Of a stretch of DNA of 7,605 nt, positions 1-5,720 are shown piece by piece (position 1 is the first letter of the stretch; each line of letters starts with the position of its first letter). Under the pieces are notes generated by a model, which saw nothing but the letters and a program-made list of their open reading frames with translations, was not told the origin of the DNA and made no database searches. Source of the stretch: Klebsiella pneumoniae (lineage in GTDB: Bacteria; Pseudomonadota; Gammaproteobacteria; Ga0077536); contig CAMCBY010000194.1 in the NCBI GenBank assembly GCA_945873015.1, positions 1-7,605 of the forward strand, in the 5' to 3' direction. The position numbers and the translations under genes were made by a program.

Positions 1-2
1 TC

Positions 3-1268
3 CTGATCTTCGTTGGCGAGCGGCTGACGGAAGAACGCATTGCCATTGGTTTCGATGGCAATGTCGATCATCGCCTCGGCGCCACTCACACCGCGCTCGC
101 GCGCGACCTCCGACATCAGCAGTTCGTCGCCGATGCCGCGCATGTAATAGAACCAGTCCCATTCCGGCGGACGCGCTTCGGCACCGACGATCTCCGGGCC
201 GTTGTAGGGCACGTTCGCCACTTCCACCAGCGCGCGTTTGACCGCCGGATCGCGCAACAGCGCCAGTTGTTCGTCAATAGGTTTGGAGCGAATGTCGCGC
301 CACACATCCCAGTTGTCGAACGGGGTGTGTGACTTGAATGACAACAAGGTCGAAATCGAACGGCTGTGAGCCTGTACGAACATACGACCGCCCGCCGCGC
401 TGACGTCATTGGCGAGCTGGTAGTACTCCGGCCATACATCGGGTGCGATGCGGATACTCGGCATGCCGAAAGTAATCGGCACACCGGACTCCACGGCGAG
501 CGTGGTCAGGCGTTCGAAATAATCCTTCTTGCGCCGCTCGCTGCGGCCCGGTGCTTCGCCGGCCAGTTCAAAAATGCCGGCGCCGGTCTCACCCATTGCA
601 TTGACTATCGCGCGCACTTCCGACCAGTCGGCGATACGACTCGCGACCGGCCGGTCATCGGCGGTCTGATGGTTGTAGGTGCGTGAAGTCGAGAAACCAA
701 TCGCGCCCGCGCGCACGGCGTCCTGCACTTCGAACTGCATACGTTTGAGTTCGTCGCTGCTCGCCTGTTCGCTGAAGGCGCGCTCTCCCATCACATAGGT
801 ACGCAGCGCCGAATGGCCGATGTAACCACCGTAGTTGATGCCCTTCGGCAAGGTGTCGAGCACGTCGAGATATTCGCGGAAGGTTTCCCAGCGCCAATCG
901 ATGCCGGCTTTCATCGCGTCGCGCGACAGGTCTTCAGCGCGCTCGAGATTACGAAACACCATGTCGGCGTCCTTCGCCGCGCACGGTGCCAGGGTGAAGC
1001 CGCAATTGCCCATGATGACGGTGGTAACACCGTGATAGCAGGAACAGGAACCGAGCGGGTCCCAGAAGATCTGCGCGTCCATGTGCGTGTGGCCATCGAC
1101 GAACCCCGGCGACACCACTTGGCCACCCGCGTCTATGGTGCGTTGTGCGCGTTCGTTGATGCGACCGATTTTAACTATCTTGCCGCCCTTCACACCGACG
1201 TCGGCCGCAAACCGCGGGGCACCGGAGCCATCCACCACGAAGCCATTCTTGATCACGAGGTCGTACAT
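3..1268 (-). CDS. N-acyl-D-amino-acid deacylase-like amidohydrolase (Amidohydro_3), 3' end outside window
   Basis: Reading the minus strand from an ATG at 1268 gives 422 uninterrupted codons to the left edge, with no stop, so the C-terminus is missing. The protein begins MYDLVIKNGFVVDGSG, the usual beta-sandwich opening of urease-superfamily amidohydrolases. It continues with the metal-binding GHTHMD motif (H60, H62), WDP at 69-71 and MGNCGF at 86-91, whose cysteine (C89) matches the metal-bridging cysteine of D-aminoacylases. GFSTS (191-195) and VQAHSRS (298-304) are further family-like blocks. Family members are usually about 550-580 residues, so roughly a quarter is missing. The start is supported by AGGTGG five bases upstream. 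The family hydrolyses N-acyl-D-amino acids or related cyclic amides in the cytoplasm, but many members have unknown substrates, so the exact reaction is not determined. The gene is transcribed divergently from the amidohydrolase at 1431. Confidence 0.87.
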   Translation of the reverse strand, partial: MYDLVIKNGFVVDGSGAPRFAADVGVKGGKIVKIGRINERAQRTIDAGGQVVSPGFVDGHTHMDAQIFWDPLGSCSCYHGVTTVIMGNCGFTLAPCAAKDADMVFRNLERAEDLSRDAMKAGIDWRWETFREYLDVLDTLPKGINYGGYIGHSALRTYVMGERAFSEQASSDELKRMQFEVQDAVRAGAIGFSTSRTYNHQTADDRPVASRIADWSEVRAIVNAMGETGAGIFELAGEAPGRSERRKKDYFERLTTLAVESGVPITFGMPSIRIAPDVWPEYYQLANDVSAAGGRMFVQAHSRSISTLLSFKSHTPFDNWDVWRDIRSKPIDEQLALLRDPAVKRALVEVANVPYNGPEIVGAEARPPEWDWFYYMRGIGDELLMSEVARERGVSGAEAMIDIAIETNGNAFFRQPLANEDQ

Positions 1269-1273
1269 CGTCG

Positions 1274-1279
1274 CCACCT
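1274..1279 (-). promoter_or_regulatory. ribosome binding site of the D-aminoacylase-like gene
   Basis: On the minus strand AGGTGG lies five bases before the ATG at 1268. It is a good Shine-Dalgarno match and fixes the start of the longest plausible reading frame. Confidence 0.6.
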
Positions 1280-1416
1280 GTTGTGCGAGGGAACTGCCAC
1301 GAGATTAGCACACCGTCATGCGCAAACCGTCCAACCCTATAGGGGGTATCGCCACCCCGTCGCGCTGGTCAGCGCCAAAGCCTGCGCACTGCGCCTACAA
1401 TTGCCACACACAACGC

Positions 1417-1421
1417 AGGAG
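1417..1421 (+). promoter_or_regulatory. ribosome binding site deciding the start at 1431
   Basis: AGGAG lies nine bases before the ATG at 1431. A second ATG at 1427 is five bases from the same site but is in a different frame that does not encode the amidohydrolase. This site argues against the much longer upstream extension of the frame. Confidence 0.65.
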
Positions 1422-1430
1422 ATCCCATGC

Positions 1431-2603
1431 ATGCCCGCTTACAGCATCATCGACGTCGATACCCATGTCACCGAATCGGCCGACCTGTGGACCAGTCGCG
1501 TGCCGGCCCACATGCGTGATGCAGTGCCGCAACTGCTCAAGGACAAACGCGGACGGCACATGTGGTATTTGAATGGCAAGGCGATAGCGAAACTCGGGCT
1601 GTCGGCGACCGCCGGCGTCGGTGACATGAAAGACCCGCCCGATCACTACGACGACATGCATCCCGGCGCCTTCGATGCCCACGCCCGTTTGAAATACATG
1701 GACGAGATGGGCATCTGGGCGATGGTGATGTATCCCAATGTCGGTGGTTTCGGCAGTCAGGTATTCCTGCAACTCGGCGACCCGGAGCTCATGCTGACTT
1801 GCGTGAAGGTCTATAACGACTGGCAGAGCGAATGGGCCTCGGCCGATCCGCGCCGCCTGTTGCCGATCACCTCGACGCCGTTCTGGGATGTCACTGCCGC
1901 CGTGGCCGAAGTGCGCCGCTGCGCTGCCATGGGACATCGCGGCATCCTGTTCACCGGCGAACCGCAGTCTTTCGGCCAGCCGGTGATTGGTGACCCGTAC
2001 TGGAATCCGCTGTGGGAAGCGGCGGTCGAGCTGGGTCTGCCGGTCAGCTTCCATATCGGCTCGGGCAATATGGAAGCGGGGCTGCAGCAACAGAAGATGA
2101 AAGTGTATGGACGCATGGCGGCCTTCACCGAGATCTCGGTCGCCTATTTCATGCGTAACGGTGTGCAGTTGGCGGACCTGTTGTTGTCCGGTGTGCTGGC
2201 GCGTTATCCAGCCATTAAATTCGTATCGGTGGAAAGCGGCATCGGTTGGATACCCTTCCTGCTCGAAGCGCTGGATTATCAGTTCGTCGGCAATCGTGTG
2301 GTCGAGGAGCGGCCTGATCTCGACATGTTGCCATCGGAATATTTTGCGCGGAACGTCTATGGCTGTTACTGGTTTGAACAAACCGCCCCGCGCCGTCTGC
2401 TCGACAAGGTCGGGGTCGACAACATTCTGTTCGAAACCGACTTCCCCCACCCGACCTCGCTCTATGGCAATGACGTGCATGCACGCATCGCCAGCGGCCT
2501 CGCCGAATGCTCGGACGAAGTACGGCGCAAGATTCTGTGGGGCAACGCCCAGCAGCTCTACAAAGTGGTCGAGCCTACTGCGGCCGATCTGGCGCGCGCC
2601 TGA
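1431..2603 (+). CDS. Amidohydrolase family 2 (ACMSD-like) TIM-barrel metal-dependent hydrolase or decarboxylase
   Basis: The protein has 390 residues, a typical length for the family. The N-terminus carries IDVDTHVTES (7-16), in which D10 and H12 occupy the place of the family's first metal-binding motif. Later blocks are PVSFHIGSG (204-212, with H208), VSVESGIGW (265-273, with E268) and LFETDFPHP (333-341). D337 in the last block is at the position of the catalytic aspartate, and H340 follows. The C-terminus ends in the usual ILWGNAQQLYKV. The family includes aminocarboxymuconate-semialdehyde decarboxylase, gamma-resorcylate decarboxylase and many uncharacterised hydrolases of aromatic or lactone substrates, so the substrate cannot be named. 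The frame is open back to 813, but that part lies antisense to the neighbouring deacylase. The AGGAG site and the motif at residue 7 place the start at 1431. A small unknown gene follows 14 bp after the stop and may be co-transcribed. Confidence 0.88.
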   Translation: MPAYSIIDVDTHVTESADLWTSRVPAHMRDAVPQLLKDKRGRHMWYLNGKAIAKLGLSATAGVGDMKDPPDHYDDMHPGAFDAHARLKYMDEMGIWAMVMYPNVGGFGSQVFLQLGDPELMLTCVKVYNDWQSEWASADPRRLLPITSTPFWDVTAAVAEVRRCAAMGHRGILFTGEPQSFGQPVIGDPYWNPLWEAAVELGLPVSFHIGSGNMEAGLQQQKMKVYGRMAAFTEISVAYFMRNGVQLADLLLSGVLARYPAIKFVSVESGIGWIPFLLEALDYQFVGNRVVEERPDLDMLPSEYFARNVYGCYWFEQTAPRRLLDKVGVDNILFETDFPHPTSLYGNDVHARIASGLAECSDEVRRKILWGNAQQLYKVVEPTAADLARA

Positions 2604-2617
2604 ATTCGCTCACGCCC

Positions 2618-2929
2618 ATGCCGGAAGTATTGGTCAGCAGCGCCTGCGTCGAGTTTCGCGAAACGCTGGCGCGCCATATCAAGGAACTGACTCGAACCGA
2701 TCCCGAGAGACACGGCACGGCGTGGTTTTTTCTGCGTTATCTGAAACGTGTTGCCAAAAGCGCCGCCGCCAGCCCCAAGGCCAGTGAAACGAGTGGTGCG
2801 ATGCGTGGACTGACGCGTTTCTACGTCGACTCTGCGGCCGATGATCCGGATCTCAGTGCGCGCTTCGAAGACGTACTCGCCTCGCACCGGCACGCGCTGC
2901 GCGCCGAGCACTCTGTGTCTGCGCCGTAG
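2618..2929 (+). CDS. hypothetical protein, 103 residues, unknown function
   Basis: I do not recognise this protein. It starts at an ATG 14 bp after the amidohydrolase stop and ends at TAG 2927-2929. It is mostly charged and predicted helical, with an aromatic patch AWFFLRYLKR at 35-44 and an acidic stretch DSAADDPDLSARFEDV at 71-86. There is no signal peptide and no clear membrane span, because the aromatic patch is too short and too basic. Codon third positions are GC-rich like the flanking genes, which supports coding. No good Shine-Dalgarno sequence precedes the ATG, so it may rely on coupling to the upstream gene. The frame is open upstream to 2507, overlapping the amidohydrolase, so an earlier start is possible but unlikely. 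Confidence 0.55.
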   Translation: MPEVLVSSACVEFRETLARHIKELTRTDPERHGTAWFFLRYLKRVAKSAAASPKASETSGAMRGLTRFYVDSAADDPDLSARFEDVLASHRHALRAEHSVSAP

Positions 2930-2973
2930 GTGCGAATTTATGCGCATCGGCAAAGCACGACATTCATTCAATT

Positions 2974-3040
2974 TTGTGGGTCCGACTTCAGTCGGACATT
3001 CAGATGCGGGCACAATGTCAGGCTGAAGCCTGACCCACAA
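2974..3040. repeat. REPIN-like pair of inverted 27-nt palindromic units
   Basis: Unit 1 (2974-3000) and unit 2 (3014-3040, opposite orientation) flank a 13-nt spacer. Each unit reads TTGTGG, then a 7-bp stem with a TTCA loop, then ATT. The stems are GTCCGAC/GTCGGAC (2980-2986 with 2991-2997) and, read on the minus strand, GTCAGGC/GCCTGAC (3028-3034 with 3017-3023). The units match at 23 of 27 positions, and the four differences form two compensated base pairs (C-G to A-T and A-T to G-C). The element lies between two convergent genes, as REP doublets often do. It may also act as a bidirectional transcription stop or mRNA end, but there are no T-runs, so it is not a standard intrinsic terminator. 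Confidence 0.78.
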
Positions 3041-3056
3041 TGACCGGGTCCATCCG

Positions 3057-5402
3057 CTACACCGCAACCTGCTGCATCGCCGCCGTCGCGCGATGCAGTT
3101 CTTCGAACAGTTCTGCCAGCGGCACCGGTTTACCGATGCCATAACCCTGCAGATAGTCGATGCCGAGACGCGTCAACACTTCGGCCTGCTGTGGGCCTTC
3201 GACAAATTCGGCAACGGTAATCTTGTCCATGATGCGCGCCACTTCGGCAATCGAGCGCACCATCGCTTCGTCGAGCCTGTCGAGCGCGATATTGCGCACG
3301 AAAATGCCGTCAATCTTGACCACGTCCACCGGCAGCGCCTTCAAGTAGGCGAACGACGACAGGCCGCTGCCGAAGTCGTCGAGCGCAAAACGGAAGCCGC
3401 GTTGTTTGAGCGCACCGACAAATTCCTGCGCGTGGGTAATGCTGGCAATAGCCGCCGTCTCAGTGATTTCGAAACAGAATTTGGCCGGTGGCAGGTGATG
3501 GCTCTGGAACTGTTGCTCGATGAACGATTTCAGTTCCTGATCGGCCAGCGACTGGCCGGAGATATTGATGGAACACGATTCAATCAACGCCAGGCAATCG
3601 CGGTGCGCGGCAAACCACTCGCAGGTGTGGCGAATCACCCAGCGGTCGATACGCGGCGCGAGACCAAAGCGCTCGGCCGCCGGCAGAAACAAGCCGGGCG
3701 AAATCATCGCGCCACGGTCGTCACGCATACGCACCAGAATCTCCATATGCGTGGGCGGTTGTTCCGGCCGGCTACGCGTCGCGCGTATGGGTTGCGCATG
3801 GAGCTCAAAGCGGTCGTTTTCGAGCGCGCGGTTTATGACCGCCACCGAGTCGACCTGCTGGCGATGGCGATTGAGTTCCGCATCGTCCGGGTCAAATTGA
3901 TAGACCCGGCCACGACCCATTTCCTTGGCCGCATAACAGGCCGCATCGGCGGCCTTCATTACGCTTGCGGCGGTCGAATCGGGGGACAGCAGAGCGACCA
4001 GACCAATGCTCACGCCAGCGTTGAAGAACTTGTCTTCCCACGCGAAACGATGGGCCTCGATGGATTTGCATAGCTTGTCGGCGATGGCACTGGCCTGAGC
4101 GCGCGTGCAGTGTTCAAGCAGAATCGCGAACTCATCGCCGCCGAGGCGCGCCACCGCGTCGTGTTTACGCACATGGTCACGCAGCACGCCGGCGACACCG
4201 CGCAGCATCGCATCACCCGCCTCGTGACCACAGGCATCGTTGATGACTTTGAAACTGTCGAGGTCGAGATACAGCACCGCGTGCTGAGTGTGGTCGATAC
4301 GAATCGATTCGAGCGCGCGTCTGAGGCGCGTTTCGAATTCGTGGCGGTTCAGCAATTCAGTCAATTCATCGTGGGTCGCCTGATAGGCGAGACGGTCGGC
4401 CATGATGCGGGTGGTGGTGACGTCCTGAATCTGCACGATGGCGCGCACGCCGCCATCGCTGGCACGCGGGATAGGCGAAGCCGACACCATGATCCATAAC
4501 GGCGCCCCCTGGACCGACGACTGGCGGGTCTCGAGACAGAATTCGGAGATGCGCCCGTCGAGCAGGGCAGAGAAACGATCGGCGAGACGCGCACTATCGA
4601 CCGCGTCGGCCAGTGCCCAGAATGGACGATGCGTCCAGTACTCGGCACTACTCGCGTAAATGCCCTCAGTGACGCGATTGGCGTGCACTACCGCTCCATC
4701 GGCATCAATCAGTAGCATGCCTATCGGAGCATTGTGAAAGGCACTGGCAAAACGTGCTTCGGTCTGCTGCAGGGCCGAGGCGAGTTCCGCCGAACGATTG
4801 AAGTGGCGGCTGTAGTGTCGCCCGGCGGATACCAGTGCCACGCCGAACAATACCGACATCAGCGCCAGCGTGCGATAGACCGCGCTGTCGTGCACTGCGC
4901 ACCACAGCGACATCGGCATCAGCATCAGCGGCACATAGAGCTGGTAGCTCTCCAATACTGGCGACAAATGTACGATGCCGCCGGCGCACAGCCCCGCCAA
5001 TACCAGCACCACCAGAAACTGCAGCTCGTAGGGCACACCCGCCATGAGAAACACGGCGCCCATGCCCCACGCGAGGCCGGTCAGCGCGACCAGCGTGCAG
5101 AATTGTCGCTCAGCGCGCGCCACCGGCACGCGGGCGGGATGGGCAAGGAAATGCGCGCGCTGCTGCATACGCAGCATGCCGAGCACGGCCAGCGCACCGA
5201 ACCAGCTCAGCAGCGGGCCGTGATTGCCATAAGGCCACCACAGACACAGCAGCAGAAACGCGAGCGCGAGGTTGCAGATGAAGCCGAGCAGAACCTGCTG
5301 GTGCACATAACCGAGACGTAACTCACGCAGGGCGGTCTGCGCCTCGTTGCTCGGCACGTATTCGAGCGTGGGTAAAAAACTCTTGGCGGTCGCCGTCAGC
5401 AT
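3057..5402 (-). CDS. membrane PAS-GGDEF-EAL protein, bifunctional c-di-GMP cyclase/phosphodiesterase
   Basis: The protein has 781 residues. Its N-terminal half carries about six hydrophobic helices (roughly 36-56, 64-78, 101-121, 127-145, 153-170 and 177-194), anchoring it in the inner membrane. A PAS domain follows at about 215-330 and may sense a small ligand or redox state. The GGDEF domain (about 338-503) has an intact GGDEF at 421-425. Its inhibitory I-site RxxD (R412-D415) sits at the expected spacing, and LDLDSFKVIND (379-389) supplies metal and substrate contacts. The EAL domain (about 520-770) has EIL at 554-556 in place of EAL, a tolerated variant. It also has N613, E645, DDFG at 675-678, K696, E732/E735 and LQGYG at 751-755. 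All residues usually needed for c-di-GMP synthesis and breakdown are therefore present. Net direction cannot be predicted. No strong Shine-Dalgarno precedes the ATG at 5402. The gene stands alone, convergent with the upstream operon and divergent from the RuBisCO-like gene. Confidence 0.95.
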   Translation of the reverse strand: MLTATAKSFLPTLEYVPSNEAQTALRELRLGYVHQQVLLGFICNLALAFLLLCLWWPYGNHGPLLSWFGALAVLGMLRMQQRAHFLAHPARVPVARAERQFCTLVALTGLAWGMGAVFLMAGVPYELQFLVVLVLAGLCAGGIVHLSPVLESYQLYVPLMLMPMSLWCAVHDSAVYRTLALMSVLFGVALVSAGRHYSRHFNRSAELASALQQTEARFASAFHNAPIGMLLIDADGAVVHANRVTEGIYASSAEYWTHRPFWALADAVDSARLADRFSALLDGRISEFCLETRQSSVQGAPLWIMVSASPIPRASDGGVRAIVQIQDVTTTRIMADRLAYQATHDELTELLNRHEFETRLRRALESIRIDHTQHAVLYLDLDSFKVINDACGHEAGDAMLRGVAGVLRDHVRKHDAVARLGGDEFAILLEHCTRAQASAIADKLCKSIEAHRFAWEDKFFNAGVSIGLVALLSPDSTAASVMKAADAACYAAKEMGRGRVYQFDPDDAELNRHRQQVDSVAVINRALENDRFELHAQPIRATRSRPEQPPTHMEILVRMRDDRGAMISPGLFLPAAERFGLAPRIDRWVIRHTCEWFAAHRDCLALIESCSINISGQSLADQELKSFIEQQFQSHHLPPAKFCFEITETAAIASITHAQEFVGALKQRGFRFALDDFGSGLSSFAYLKALPVDVVKIDGIFVRNIALDRLDEAMVRSIAEVARIMDKITVAEFVEGPQQAEVLTRLGIDYLQGYGIGKPVPLAELFEELHRATAAMQQVAV

Positions 5403-5555
5403 GAGAATTCAGGTCCGAATAGCGGCGCCGCGGCGCATGAGGTCGAACAGACTCAGACAGGATGCGGGCAGGCACGGAGTAAGACTGCAGGGGTGGCACG
5501 CGTCGCACGCGGCCGTGGCAGGTCCGCTGCGCCGGGGGTTCCCCTACCGTCGATA

Positions 5556-5590
5556 GCCATGCGACATCCACCCTCCGTCGTCGCACTGGC
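5556..5590 (-). other. candidate RNA hairpin in the leader of the GGDEF-EAL gene
   Basis: GCCATGCGAC (5556-5565) pairs with GTCGCACTGGC (5580-5590) as a 10-bp stem with one bulged base and a 14-nt loop. It lies about 150 nt upstream of the GGDEF-EAL start, where a leader RNA would run. The sequence does not clearly match the c-di-GMP-I riboswitch core as I know it, so no class is assigned. It could equally be a protein-binding site or chance. Confidence 0.3.
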
Positions 5591-5709
5591 ATCCTCTCGT
5601 CCCTGTTCAAGATGCGTTCCGGATCGGCCGGCGTGATATGGGTAGCGGGTCAATCGCTGTTGACTTTAATTTCTGCGCATCGCCATCGAGGCCCGGGCCG
5701 TACCCACGC

Positions 5710-5715
5710 TACAAT
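5710..5715 (+). promoter_or_regulatory. possible -10 box immediately before the RuBisCO-like gene
   Basis: TACAAT matches five of six bases of the sigma-70 -10 consensus. Initiation 6-7 bases downstream would fall on or next to the ATG at 5721, implying a leaderless or nearly leaderless mRNA. The absence of any Shine-Dalgarno sequence before that ATG agrees with this. No -35 box is visible at the right distance. Confidence 0.3.
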
Positions 5716-5720
5716 GGCGC

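Larger units (their letters stand above)
1269..1430. promoter_or_regulatory. divergent intergenic region between two amidohydrolase genes
   Basis: This 162-bp gap separates the divergent starts at 1268 (minus) and 1431 (plus), so it must contain both promoters unless either gene is read through from elsewhere. On the plus strand TACAAT at 1396-1401 is a plausible -10 box, but no -35 box is visible 16-18 bases upstream. A perfect 10-bp palindrome, CCCTATAGGG (1335-1344), sits mid-gap and could be an operator or chance. No clear promoter was found for the minus-strand gene. One long plus-strand reading frame crosses this gap from 813, but its protein is family-like only from residue MPAYS onward. 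Confidence 0.4.
5403..5720. promoter_or_regulatory. divergent intergenic region, leader of the GGDEF-EAL gene and promoter side of the RuBisCO-like gene
   Basis: This 318-bp gap has no gene I can support. Small frames on both strands are rich in Arg and Pro and look like noise from high GC content. It contains a bulged hairpin at 5556-5590 and a short GGGG-GTT-CCCC hairpin at 5534-5544. TTGACT at 5660-5665 resembles a -35 box, but no matching -10 lies 16-18 bases downstream. TACAAT at 5710-5715 resembles a -10 box directly before the RuBisCO-like start. The minus-strand leader of the GGDEF-EAL gene must run through part of this gap. Confidence 0.4.

Noticed and set aside
813..1430. About 206-codon N-terminal extension of the amidohydrolase frame on the plus strand
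   Set aside because: It lies antisense to the deacylase, whose motifs are unmistakable. The extension has no family resemblance, and a good ribosome site and the family N-terminal motif place the start at 1431.
1395..2480. 361-codon minus-strand open frame opposite the amidohydrolase
   Set aside because: It is a shadow frame caused by GC-rich third positions. Its protein is rich in His and Arg with no recognisable domain, and the plus strand carries clear catalytic motifs.
2974..3040. Standard intrinsic terminator or short CRISPR array
   Set aside because: The hairpins lack T-runs on either strand, and there are only two units in inverted rather than direct orientation.
3093..4073. 326-codon plus-strand open frame opposite the EAL domain
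   Set aside because: It is antisense to an intact EAL and GGDEF region and shows no domain of its own.
5323..5610. Small minus-strand gene at the head of the GGDEF-EAL gene
   Set aside because: The 95-codon frame is extremely rich in Arg, overlaps the GGDEF-EAL N-terminus in another frame and has no ribosome site or domain.
5403..5720. c-di-GMP-I (GEMM) riboswitch upstream of the GGDEF-EAL gene
   Set aside because: I compared the minus strand with the core motifs I know and found only loose similarity, so I report an unclassified hairpin rather than a riboswitch.
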